Origin: Petrolisthes cinctipes
Taxonomy: Eukaryota > Arthropoda > Malacostraca > Decapoda > Porcellanidae
Length of the DNA: 64,000 nt
NCBI GenBank assembly: GCA_033782935.1
Contig: JAWQEG010000470.1
Coordinates: 186,001-250,000, forward strand
Reading direction: 5' to 3'
Below are positions 51,787 to 63,900 of the stretch, in pieces; position 1 is the first letter of the stretch, and each line of letters begins with the position of its first letter. A program made the position numbers and the translations under genes. The notes below the pieces were generated by a model. That model did not search any database and was not told the origin of the DNA. It worked only from the letters and a program-made list of their open reading frames with translations.

Positions 51787-52899
51787 GGTGTCCAAAGTCG
51801 ATATGTGCATGCATCATCAGTACCCATTTATATCTCAAATATAACCTCAAAACACCCAAAAATTTGATAATTTTGGGTCCCAGAAGTGATCTGTACATGT
51901 CTAATCAGAGCTAGAATGTTTTCAAAATATAGGCTCAAAACATGCTAAAAATCGATATATTAAGTGTCCAAAGTCGATATGTGCATGCATCTTCTGTACC
52001 CGTTTATATCTCAAATTCAGGCTCAAAACACCCGATAATTCGATATTTTTGGGTCCCAGAAGCGATCTGTACATGCCTACTCCTAGTTAGAGTATTTTCA
52101 AAATACAGGCCCAAAACATGCTACAAATCGATATTTTAGGTGCCCAAAGTAAATATGTGCATGCATCTTCTCTACCCGTTTATATCTCAAATTCAGGCTC
52201 AAAACACCCGAAAATTCGATATTTTGGGGTCCCAGAAGCGATCTGTACATGCCTACTCAGTGCTAGAATATTTTCAAAATATAGGCCCAAAACATGCTAA
52301 AAATCGATATTGTAGGTGCCCAAAGTCGATATCTCAAATTCAGGTCCAAAACACCCAAAAACTCAAAATTTTGGGGTCCCAGAAGCGATCTGTACATGCC
52401 TACTCAGTGCTAGAATGTTTTCAAAATACAGGCCCAAAACATGTTGAAAATCGATATTTTAAGGGTCCAAAGTCGATATGTGCATGCATTTTCTGTACCC
52501 GTTTATATTTCAAATTCAGGCTCAAAACACCCGAAAATTCGGTATTTTTGGGTCCCAGAAGCGATCTGTACATCCCTACTCCTAGTTAGAATGTTTTCAA
52601 GATACAGATCCAAAACATGCTAAAAATCGATATTTTAGGTGCCCAAAAGTCGATATGTGCATGCATCTTCTGTACCCGTTTATATCACAAGTTCAGGCTC
52701 AAAACACCCGAAAATTCGATATTTTGGGGTCCCAGAAGTGATCTGTACATGCCTATTTAGTGCTAAAATATTTTCAAAATATAGGCCCAAAACATGCTAA
52801 AAAATCGATATTTTAGGTCCCCAAAGTCGATATATCAAATTCAAGCCCAAAACACCCGAAAATTCGATATTTTGGGGTCCCAGAAGCGAACTGTACATG

Positions 52900-53460
52900 C
52901 CTACTCCGTGTTAGAGTATTTTCAAAATACAGGCTCAAAACATACTAAAAATTGATCTTTTAGGTGCCCAAAATTCGATATGTAAATGCATCTTCTGTAC
53001 CCGTTTATATCCCAAATTTAACCTCAAAACACCCGAAAACTTGATATTTTTGGGTCCCAGAAGCGATCTGTACATGCCTACTCAGTGCTAGAATTTTTTC
53101 AAGATATAGGCTCAAAACATGCTAAAAATCGATATTTTAAGTGTCCAAAGTCGATATGTGCATGCATCATCTGTACCCGTTTATATCTCAAATTCAGGCT
53201 AAAAACTTCCGAAAATTCGATATTTTGGGGTCCCAGAAGTGATCTCTACATGCCTACTTAGTGCTAGAATATTTTCAAAATATAGGCCCAAAACATGCTA
53301 AAAATCGATATTTTAGGTGCCCAAAGTCGATATCTCAAATTCAGGCCCAAAACACCCTAAAATTCGATATTTTGGGGTCCCAGAAGCGAACTGTACATGT
53401 CTACTCCGTGTCAGAGTATTTTCAAAGTACAGGCCCAAAACATACTGAAAATTGATCTTT
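52900..53460 (+). repeat. Spaced duplication (offset 1176), copy 1
   Basis: Carries the marker monomers AAATTCGATATGTAAATGC, TCAAGATATAGGCTC, AAAACTTCCGAAAATTC and GAAGTGATCTCTACATGCC, all of which recur 1176-1177 bases downstream. Confidence 0.85.
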
Positions 53461-54075
53461 TAAGTGTCCAAAGTCGATATGTGCCTGCATCTTCTGTACC
53501 CGTTTAAATCTCAAATTCTGGCTCAAAACACCCGAAAATTCGGTATTTTGGGTCCCAGAAGCGATCTGTACATCCCTACTCCTAGTTAGAATGTTTTCAA
53601 GATACAGACCCAAAACATGCTCAAAGTCGATATTTTAGGTGCCCAAAAGTCGATATGAGAATGAATCTTCTGTACCCGTTTATATCTCAAATTCAGGCTA
53701 AAAACACCCGAAAATTCGATATTTTGGGGTCCCAGAAGCGATCTGTACATGCCTACTCAGTGCTAGAATATTTTCAAAATATAGGCCCAAAACATGCTAA
53801 AAATTGATATTTTAGGTGCCCAAAGTCGATATCTCAAATTCAGGCCAAAAACACCCAAAAACTCGATATTTTGGGGTCCCAGAAGCGATCTGTACATGCC
53901 TACTCCGTGTTAGAGTATTTTCAATATACAGGCCCAAAACATAGTGAAAATCGATCTTTTAGGTGCCCAAAAGTCGATATGTGGATGCATCTTCTGTACC
54001 CGTTTATATCTCAAATTCAGGCTCAAAACACCCGAAAATTCGATATTTTGGGGTCCCAGAAGCGATCTGTACTTG

Positions 54076-54637
54076 CTTACTCCGTGTTAGAGTATTTTCA
54101 AAATACAGGCCCAAAACAAGCTGAAAATCGATCTTTTAGGTGCCCAAAATTCGATATGTAAATGCATCTTCTGTACCCGTTTATATCCCAAATTTAACCT
54201 CAAAACACCCGAAAATTCGATATTTTTCGGTCCCAGAAGCGATCTGTACATGCCTACTCAGTGCTAGAATTTTTTCAAGATATAGGCTCAAAACATGCTA
54301 AAAATCGATATTTTAAGTGTCCAAAGTCAATATGTGCATGCATCATCTGTACCCGTTTATATCTCAAATTCAGGCTAAAAACTTCCGAAAATTCGATATT
54401 TTGGGGTCCCAGAAGTGATCTCTACATGCCTACTTAGTGCTAGAATATTTTCAAAATATAGGCCCAAAACATGCTAAAAAATCGATATTTTAGGTGCCCA
54501 AAGTCGATATCTCAAATTCAGGCCCAAAACACCCTAAAATTCGATATTTTGGGGTCCCAGAAGCGAACTGTACATGTCTACTCCGTGTTAGAGTATTTTT
54601 AAAGTACAGGCCCAAAACATACTGAAAATCGATCTTT
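54076..54637 (+). repeat. Spaced duplication (offset 1176), copy 2
   Basis: Counterpart of 52900-53460, one base longer because of an extra A in GCTAAAAAATCG near 54480. A related, more diverged version begins near 61.6 kb. Confidence 0.85.
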
Positions 54638-55239
54638 TAGGTGCCCAAAAGTCGATATGTGCATGCATCTTCTGTACAAGTTTATATTTCAAATTCAGGC
54701 TCCAAACACCCGAAAATTCGATATTTTGGGGTCCCAGAAGCAATCTGTACATGCCTATTCAGTGCTAGAATTTTTCAAAATATAGGCTCAAAACATGCTA
54801 AAAATCGATATTTTAAGTGTCCAAAGTCGATATGTGCATGCATCATCTGTACCTGTTTATATCTTAAATTCAGGCTCAAAACACCCGAAAACTCGATATT
54901 TTGGGGTCCCAGAAGTGATCTGTACATGCCTACTTAGTGCTAGAATATTTTCAAAATATAGGCCCAAAACATACTGAAAATCGATCTTTTAGGTGCCCAA
55001 AAGTCGATATGTGCATGCATCTTCTGTACCCTATTATATCTCAAATTCAGGCTCCAAACACCCTAAAATTCGATATTTTTGGGTCCCAGAAGCGATCTGT
55101 ACATGCTTACTCAGATGCAGGCCCAAAACATGCTAAAAATCGATATTTTAGGTACCCAAATCGAACATGTGTATGCATCTTCTTCACTCGTTTATATCTC
55201 AAATTCAACCTCAAAACACCCTAAAATTCCATAATTTTG

Positions 55240-57100
55240 GGCCCCAGAAGCGATCTGTACATGTCTAGTCTGTGCTAGAATGTTTTAAAAATATAGGCTC
55301 AAAACATGCTAAAAATCGATATTTTAAGTGTCCAAAATAGATATGTGCATGCATCTTCTGTATCCGTTTATATCTCAAATTCAGGCTCAAAACACCCGAA
55401 AATTCCATATTTTGGGGTCCCAGAAGCGATCTGTACATGCCTTCTCCTAGTTAGATTATTTTCAAAATACAGGCCCAAAACATGCTGAAAATCGATATTT
55501 TAGGTGCCCAAAATCAATATGTGCATGCATCTTCTGTACCCGTTTATATCTCAAATTCAGGCTCAAAACACCCAAAAATTCGGTATTTTTGGGTTCTAGA
55601 AGCAATCTGTACATCCCTACTCCTGGTTAGAATGTTTTCAAGATACAGACCCAAAACATGCTCAAAATCGATATATTAGGTGCCCAAAAGTCGATATGTG
55701 CATGCATCTTCTGTACCCGTTTATATCTCAAATTCAGGCTCAAAACACCCGAAAATTCGATATTTTGGGGTTCCATAAGCGATCTGTACATGCCTACTCA
55801 GTGCTAGAATATTTTCAAAATACAGGCTCAAAACATACTGAAAATCGATCTTTTAGGTGCCCAAAAGTCGATATGTGCATGCATCTTCTGTACCCGTTTA
55901 TATCTCAAATTCAGGCTCCAAACACTCGAAAATTCGATATTTTGGGGTCCCAGAAGCGATCTGTACATGCCTACTCAGATGCAGGCCCAAAACATGCAGA
56001 AAATCGATATTTTAGGTGCCCAAAGTCAACATGTGTATGCATCTTCTGAACTCGTTTATATCTAAAATTCAACCTCAAAACACCCGAAAATTCGATAATT
56101 TTGGGTCCCAGAAGCGATCTGTACATGTCTAGTCAGTGCTAGAATATTTTCAAAATATAGGCTCAAAACATGCTAAAAATCGATATATTAGGTGCCTAAG
56201 TCGATATCTCAAATTCCGGTCCAAAACACCCAAAAATTCGATATTTTGGGGTCCCAGAAGCGATCTGTACATGCCTACTAAGTGCTAGAATGTTTTCAAA
56301 ATACAGGCCCAAAACATGCTGAAAATCGATATTTTAAGTGTCCAAAGTCGATATGTCCATGCATCTTCTGTGCCCGTTTATATCTCAAATTCAGGCTCAA
56401 AACACCCGAAAATTCGGTATTTTTGGGTCCCAGAAGCAATCTGGACATCCCTACTCCTAGTTAGAATGTTTTCAAGATACAGACCCAAAACATGCTCAAA
56501 TCGATATTTTAGGTGCCCAAAAGTCGATATGTGCATGCATCTTCTGTACCCGTTTTTATTTCAAATTCAGGCTCAAAACACACGAAAATTCGATATTTTG
56601 GGGTCCCAGAAGCGATCTGCACATGCCTACTCAGTGCTAGAATATTTTCAAAATATAGGCCCAAACATGCTAAAAATCGATATATTAGGTGCCCAAAGTC
56701 GATATCTCAAATTCAGGCCAAAAACACCCAAAAATTCGATATTTTGGGGTCTCAGAAGCGATCTGTACATGACTACTCCGTCTTAGAGTATTTTCAATAT
56801 ACAGGCCCAAAACATACTGAAAATCGATCTTTTAGGTGCACAAAAGTCGATATGTGGATGCATCTTCTGTACCCGTTTATATCTCAAATTCAGGCTCAAA
56901 ACATCCGAAAATTCGATATTTTGGGGTCCCAGAAGCGATCTGTACTTGCTTACTCCGTGTTAGAGTATTTTCAAAATACAGGCCCAAAACAAGCTAAAAA
57001 TCGATATTTTAGGTGACCAAAGTCAACATGTGTATGCATCTTCTGCACCCGTTTATATCCCAAATTTAACCTCAAAACACCCGAAAATTCGATATTTTTG
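55240..57100 (+). repeat. 1861-bp tandem duplication, copy 1
   Basis: The succession starting at GTCTAGTCTGTGCTAG is repeated 1861 bases downstream. Shared rare spellings are TGTCCAAAATAGATATG, CTACTCCTGGTTAG, GCAGAAAATCG, GTGCCTAAGTCG, GATATGTCCATGC, TCTGGACATCCC and GTGACCAAAGTC. Confidence 0.92.
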
Positions 57101-58961
57101 GGTCCCAGAAGCGATCTGTACATGTCTAGTCTGTGCTAGAATGTTTTAAAAATATAGGCTCAAAACATGCTAAAAATCGATATTTTAAGTGTCCAAAATA
57201 GATATGTGCATGCATCTTCTGTATCCGTTTATATCTCATATTCAGGCTCAAAACACCCGAAAATTCCATATTTTGGTGTCCCAGAAGCGATCTGTACATG
57301 CCTTCTCCTAGTTAGAGTATTTTCAAAGTACAGGCCCAAAACATGCTGAAAATCGATATTTTAGGTGCCCAAAGTCAATATGTGCATGCATCTTCTGTAC
57401 CCGTTTATATCTCAAATTCAGGCTCAAAACACCCAAAAAATCGGTATTTTTGGGTTCTAGAAGCGATCTGTACATCCCTACTCCTGGTTAGAATGTTTTC
57501 AAGATACAGACCCAAAACATGCTCAAAATCGATATATTAGGTGCCCAAAAGTCGATATGTGCATGCATCTTCTGTACCCGTTTATATCTCAAATTCAGGC
57601 TCAAAACACCCGAAAATTCGATATTTTGGGGTCCCATAAGCGATCTGTACATGCCTACTTAGTGCTAGAATATTTTCAAAATACAGGCTCAAAACATACT
57701 GAAAATCGATCTTTTAGGTGCCCAAAAGTCGATATGTGCATGCATCTTCTGTACCCGTTTATATCTCAAATTCAGGCTCCAAACACTCGAAAATTCGATA
57801 TTTTGGGGTCCCAGAAGCGATCTGTACATGCCTACTCAGATGCAGGCCCAAAACATGCAGAAAATCGATATTTTAGGTGCCCAAAGTCAACATGTGTATG
57901 CATCTTCTGAACTCGTTTATATCTAAAATTCAACCTCAAAACACCCGAAAATTCGATAATTTTGGGTCCCAGAAGCGATCTGTACATGTCTAGTCAGTGC
58001 TAGAATATTTTCAAAATATAGGCTCAAAACATGCTAAAAATCGATATATTAGGTGCCTAAGTCGATATCTCAAATTCCTGTCCAAAACACCCAAAAATTC
58101 GATATTTTGGGGTCCCAGAAGCGATCTGTACATGCCTACTAAGTGCTAGAATGTTTTCAAAATACAGGCCGAAAACATGCTGAAAATCGATATTTTAAGT
58201 GTCCAAAGTCGATATGTCCATGCATCTTCTGTGCCCGTTTATATCTCAAATTCAGGCTCAAAACACCCGAAAATTCGGTATTTTTGGGTCCCAGAAGCAA
58301 TCTGGACATCCCTACTCCTAGTTAGAATGTTTTCAAGATACAGACCCAAAACATGCTCAAATCGATATTTTAGGTGCCCAAAAGTCGATATGTGCATGCA
58401 TCTTCTGTACCCGTTTTTATTTCAAATTCAGGCTCAAAACACACGAAAATTCGATATTTTGGGGTCCCAGAAGCGATCTGTACATGCCTACTCAGTGCTA
58501 GAATATTTTCAAAATATAGGCCCAAAACATGCTAAAAATCGATATATTAGGTGCCCAAAGTCGATATCTCAAATTCAGGCCAAAAACACCCAAAAATTCG
58601 ATATTTTGGGGTCCCAGAAGCGATCTGTACATGACTACTCCTTCTTAGAGTATTTTCAATATACAGGCCCAAAACATACTGAAAATCGATCTTTTAGGTG
58701 CACAAAAGTCGATATGTGGATGCATCTTCTGTACCCGTTTATATCTCAAATTCAGGCTCAAAACATCCGAAAATTCGATATTTTGGGGTCCCAGAAGCGA
58801 TCTGTACTTGCTTACTCCGTGTTAGAGTATTTTCAAAATACAGGCCCAAAACAAGCTAAAAATCGATATTTTATGTGACCAAAGTCAACATGTGTATGCA
58901 TCTTCTGCACCCGTTTATATCCCAAATTCAACCTCAAAACACCCGAAAATTCGATATTTTT
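57101..58961 (+). repeat. 1861-bp tandem duplication, copy 2
   Basis: Second unit, with few differences from the first (for example AATTCCTGTCC against AATTCCGGTCC, and ACTCCTTCTTAG against ACTCCGTCTTAG). It ends where CATGCCTACTCAGTGCAAG replaces the expected CATGTCTAGTCTGTGC. Confidence 0.9.
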
Positions 58962-60236
58962 GGGTCCCAGAAGCGATCTGTACATGCCTACTCAGTGCAA
59001 GAATTTTTTCAAAATATAGGCTCAAAACATGCTAAAAATCGATATTTTAAGTGTCCAAAGTCGATATGTGCATGCATCATCTGTACCCGTTTATATCTCA
59101 AATTCAGGCTCAAAACACCCGAAAATTCGATATTTTGGGGTCCCATAAGTGATCTGTACTTGCCTAGTTAGTGCTAGAATATTTTCAAAATATTGGCCCA
59201 AAACATGCTAAAAATCGATATTTTAGGTGCCCAAAGTCGATATCTCAAATTCAGGCACAAAACACCCTAAAATTCGATAGTTTGGGGTCCCAGAAGCAAA
59301 CTGTACATGCCTACTCCGTGTTAGAGTATTTTCAAAATACAAGCCCAAAACATACTGAAAATCGATCTTTTACGTGCCCAAAAGTCGATATGTGCATGCA
59401 TCTTCTGTACCCGTTTATATCTCAAATTCAGGCTCCAAACACCCGAAAATTCGATATTTTGGGGTCCCAGAAGCGATCTGTAGATGCCTACTCAGATGCA
59501 GGCCCAAAACATGCTAAAAATCGATATTTTAGGTACCCAAATTGAACATGTGTATGCATCTTCTGCACTCATTTATATCTCAAATTCAACCTCAAAACAC
59601 CCGAAAATTTGATTATTTTGGGTCCCAGAAGCGATCTGTACATGTCTAGTCAGTGCTAGAATGTTTTCAAAATATAGGCTCAAAACATGCTAAAAATCGA
59701 TATTTTAGGTGCCCGAAGTCAATATGTGAATGCATCTTCAGTACCCGTATATATCTCAAATTCAGGCTCAAAACACCCGAAAATTCGGTATTTTTGGGTC
59801 CTAGAAGCGATCTGTACATCCCTACTCGTAGTTAGAATGTTTTCAAGATACAGACCCAAAACATGCTCAAAATCGATATTTTAGGTGCCCAAAGTCGATA
59901 TGTGCATGCATCTTCTGTACCCGTTTATATCTCAAATTCAGGCTCAAAACACCCAAAAATTCGATATTTTGGGGTCCCAGAAGCGATCTGTACTTGCTTA
60001 CTCCGTGTTAGAGTATTTTCAAAATACAGGCCCAAAACAAGCTGAAAATCGATATTTTAGTTGACCAAAGTCAACATGTGTATGCATCTTCTGCACCCGT
60101 TTATATCCCAAATTCAACCTCAAAACACCCTTAAATTCGATATTTTGGGGTCCCAGAAGCGGTCTGTACATGCCTACTCAGTGCTAGAATTTTTTCAAAA
60201 TATAGGCTCAAAACATGCTATAAATCGATATTTTAA

Positions 60237-60252
60237 TAAGGGGACACCACAC
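60237..60252 (+). repeat. Left terminal inverted repeat, copy 2
   Basis: TAAGGGGACACCACAC, 16 bases complementary to the right end at 60927-60942. Confidence 0.93.
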
Positions 60253-60926
60253 TCCAACACCCTATCTGCGCTCCTGTTAATTTTAGAAGCAAAAGCTTTT
60301 TGCCATCGTAATTCTCGTTTGGTTTTACATATACTGACCAATTTTCATTACAATCGAGCAACAAATAATATTTTTCCCAACACTTTTAAAATTATTTTGT
60401 AAAAAATTAACAAAAAAAAAACTTTGTGTCAGAATTGCATAAGATTTATGTGGACTATCCTCTGATATATAGCAACACTGCTCCAGAGCGAAAATTCCAT
60501 TATCACTGCTATAAATGGGAAAATTCCTCGCCTGAAATTGTTGAAATTTTTTTTCATCAGAAACGTTTGGGAAAAAATTCGCCAAAACAAAAATAATCCT
60601 TTTAGATCGAAATCCAAACTGCAAACTGTGCTCATATATACGTATAACACGTGTGAATCATATTCATTGACAAAACGTCAATACCCTTCGTGTTGTTTGC
60701 TTTTTTAGTGGAGAAATTTGAAAAAAAATACAACAAAATCACTTTGAAACTAAAATCACTAGGAAATGCTTCAGTTAGTGCTCTATACTTCCATTCTCTT
60801 CGGCATGGCCTAGACTATAGAGCATGGAAAAGTGGCTGTATATAGGGGTAACTATTGATTTTTGGTGATTATTTTAATGCGAAAATTTTTTTAGTTTCTG
60901 CTTCTCGTTTTTTATGACGTAAGGTT

Positions 60927-60942
60927 GTGTGGTGTCCCCTTA
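60927..60942 (-). repeat. Right terminal inverted repeat, copy 2
   Basis: GTGTGGTGTCCCCTTA, followed by GGTGTCC of the satellite as in copy 1. Confidence 0.93.
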
Positions 60943-63900
60943 GGTGTCCAAAGTCGATATGTGCATGCATCATCAGTACCCGTTTATATCTCAAATATAA
61001 CCTCAAAACACCCAAAAATTTGATAATTTTGGGTCCCAGAAGTGATCTGTACATGTCTAATCAGTGCTAGAATGTTTTCAAAATATAGGCTCAAAACATG
61101 CTAAAAATCGATATATTAAGTGTCCAAAGTCGATATGTGCATGCATCTTCTGTACCCGTTTATATCTCAAATTCAGGCTCAAAACACCCGAAAATTCGAT
61201 ATTTTTGGGTCCCAGAAGCGATCTGTACATGCCTACTCCTAGTTAGAGTATTTTCAAAATACAGGCCCAAAACATGCTGAAAATCGATATTTCAGGTGCC
61301 CAAAGTCAATATGTGCATGCATCTTCTGTACCCGTTTATATCTCAAATTCAGGCTCAAAACACCCGAAAATTCGATATTTTGGGGTCCCAGAAGTGATCT
61401 GTACATGCCTACTCAGTGCTAGAATATTTTCAAAATATAGGCCCAAAACATGCTAAAAAATCGATATTTTAGGTCCCCAAAGTCGATATCTCAAATTCAG
61501 GCCCAAAACACCCGAAAATTCGATATTTTGGGGTCCCAGAAGCGAACTGTACATGCCTACTCCGTGTTAGAGTATTTTCAAAATACAGGCTCAAAACATA
61601 CTAAAAATTGATCTTTTAGGTGCCCAAAAGTCGATATGTAAATGCATCTTCTGTACCCGTTTATATCCCAAATTTAACCTCAAAACACCCGAAAATTCGA
61701 TATTTTTGGGTCCCAGAAGCGATCGGTACATGCCTACTCACTGCTAGAATTTTTTCAAAATATAGGCTCAAAACATGCTAAAAATCGATATTTTAAGTAT
61801 CCAAAGACGATATGTGCATGCATCATCTGTACCCATTTATATCTCAAATTCAGGCTTAAAACACACGAAAATTCGATATTTTGGGGTCCCAGAAGTGATC
61901 TGTACATGCCTACTTAGTGCTAGAATATTTTCAAAATATAGGCCCAAAACATGCTAAAAATCGATATTTTAGGTCCCCAAAGTCGATATCTCAAATTCAG
62001 GCCCAAAACACCCGAAAATTCGATATTTTGGGGTCCCAGAAGCGAACTGTACATGCCTACTCCGTGTTAGAGTATTTTCAAAATACAGGCCCAAAACATA
62101 CTGAAAATCGATCTTTTAGGTGCCCAAAAGTCGATATGTGCATGCATCTTCTGTACCCGTTTATATCTCATATTCAGGCTCCAAACACCCGAAAATTCGA
62201 TATTTTGGGGTCCCAGAAGCGATCTGTACATGCCTACTCTGATGCAGGCCCAAAACATGCTAAAAATCGATATTTTAGGTACCCAAATTGAACATGTGTA
62301 TGCATCTTCTGCACTCGTTTATATCTCAAATTCGACCTCAAAACACCCGAAAATTTGATAATTTTGGGTCTCAGAAGCGATCTGTACATTTCTAGTCAGT
62401 GCTAGAATGTTTTCAAAATATAGGCTTAAAACATGCTAAAAATCGATATTTTAAGTGTCCAAAGTCGATATGTGCATGCATCTTCTGTATCCGTTTATAT
62501 CTCAAATTCAGGCTCAAAACACCCGAAAATTCGATATTTTTGGGTCCCAGAAGCGATATGTACATGCCTTCTCCTAGTTAGAGTATTTTCAAAATACAGG
62601 CCCAAAACATGCTGAAAATCGATATTTTAGGTGCCCAAAGTCAATATGTGCATGCATCTTCTGTACCAGTTTATATCTCAAATTCAGGCTCAAAACACCC
62701 GAAAATTCGATATTTTGGGGTCCCAGAAGCGATCTGTACATGCCTACTCAGTGCTAGAATATTTTCAAAATATAGGCCCAAAACATGCTAAAAATCGATA
62801 TTTTAGGTGCCCATAGTCGATATATCAATTTCAGGTCCAAAACACCCAAAAACTCGATATTTTGGGGTCCCAGAAGCAATCTGTACATGCCTACTCAGTG
62901 CTAGAATGTTTTCAAAATACAGGCCCAAAACATGCTGAAAATCGATATTTTAAGTGTCCAAAGTCGATATGTGCATGCATCTTCTGTACCCGTTTATATC
63001 TAAAATTCAGGCTCAAAACACCCGAAAATTCGGTATTTTTTGGTCCCAGAAGCGATCTGTACATCCCTACTCCTAGTTAGAATGTTTTCAAGAAACAGAC
63101 CCAAAACATGCTCAAAATCGATATTTTAGGTGCCCAAAAGTCGATATGTGCATGCATCTTCGGTACCCGTTTATATCTCAAATTCAGGCTCAAAACACCC
63201 GAAAATTCGATATTTTGGGGTCCCAGAAGCTATCTGTACATGCCTACTCAGTGCTAGAATATTTTCAAAATATAGGCCCAAAACATGATAAAAATCGATA
63301 TTTTAGGTGCCCAAAGTCGATATCTCAAATTCAGGCCAAAAACACCCAAAAATTCGATATTTTGGGGTTCCAGAAGCGATCTGTACATGCCTACTCCGTG
63401 TTAGAGTATTTTCAGTATACAGGCCCATAATATACTGAAAATCGATCTTTTAGGTGCCCAAAAGTCGATATGTGGATGCATCTTCTGTACCCGTTTATAT
63501 CTCAAATTCAGGCTCAAAACACCCGAAAATTCGGTATTTTTGGGTCCTAGAAGCGATCTGTACATCCCTACTCCTAGTTATAATGTTTTCAAGATACAGA
63601 CCCAAAACATGCTCAAAATCGATATTTTAGGTGCCCAAAAGTCGATATGTGCATGCATCTTCTGTACCCGTTTATATCTCAAATTCAGGCTCAAAACACC
63701 CAAAAATTCGATATTTTGGGGTCCCAGAAGCGATCTGTACATGCCTACTCAGATGCAGGTCCAAAACATGCTGAAAATCGATATTTTAGGGGCCCAAAGT
63801 TAACATGTGTATGCATCTTCTGCACTCGTTTATATCTCAAATTCAAACTTAAAACACCCGTAAATTTGATAATTTTGGGTTCCAGAAGCGATCTGTACAT

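Larger units (their letters stand above)
50975..52300 (+). repeat. Duplicated segment carrying the MITE, copy 1 (about 1.33 kb)
   Basis: About 105 bases of satellite upstream and about 510 bases downstream of the insertion are shared with 60131-61456. Shared private spellings include GAAGCGGTCTGTAC and CATGCTATAAATCG on the left, and CATCATCAGTACCC, CAAATATAACCTC and TTTGATAATTTTGGG on the right. Spacing is constant at 9156. The match ends near 52300, where TATTGTAGGTGCCC here faces TATTTTAGGTCCCC in the other copy. Confidence 0.93.
51787..60236 (+). repeat. Satellite array between the two MITE-like insertions
   Basis: This is the same monomer family and orientation as the left part, resuming at GGTGTCC exactly where the first insertion ends. 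Monomers here carry regional markers: a half B reading TTGATAATTTTGGG (for example near 51.86, 56.09 and 57.95 kb), AACATGTGTATGC in half A, and GTACATCCCTACTC in half B. The stretch includes a 1861-bp tandem duplication and a 1176-bp spaced duplication. I see no gene or RNA gene. Confidence 0.97.
60237..60942. mobile_element. MITE-like non-autonomous DNA transposon, copy 2 (706 bp)
   Basis: Same length and orientation as copy 1, differing at about nine positions by eye (about 98.7% identical). Examples are CTTTGTGTC for CTATGTGTC, TTCATCAGAAACG for TTCGTGAGAAACG, and GCGAAAATTT for GCGAATTTTT. The terminal inverted repeat is 16 bases here, because the base inside the right end is T (TTGTGTGGTG) rather than A. 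Both junctions, including the three extra bases on the left, are the same as in copy 1, so this is a duplicate of the same insertion, not a second transposition. Confidence 0.87.
60131..61456 (+). repeat. Duplicated segment carrying the MITE, copy 2 (about 1.33 kb)
   Basis: Counterpart of 50975-52300. The left limit is where this copy has TATATCCCAAATTCAACC and CCCTTAAATTC while copy 1 has TATATCTCAAATTCAGG and CCCGAAAATTC. The satellite flanks and the insertion appear to diverge to a similar, low degree. Confidence 0.92.

Noticed and set aside
60237..60942. Second, independent transposition of the MITE-like element
   Set aside because: Its junctions and private satellite flanks equal those of the first copy, so it was carried by duplication of the array segment.
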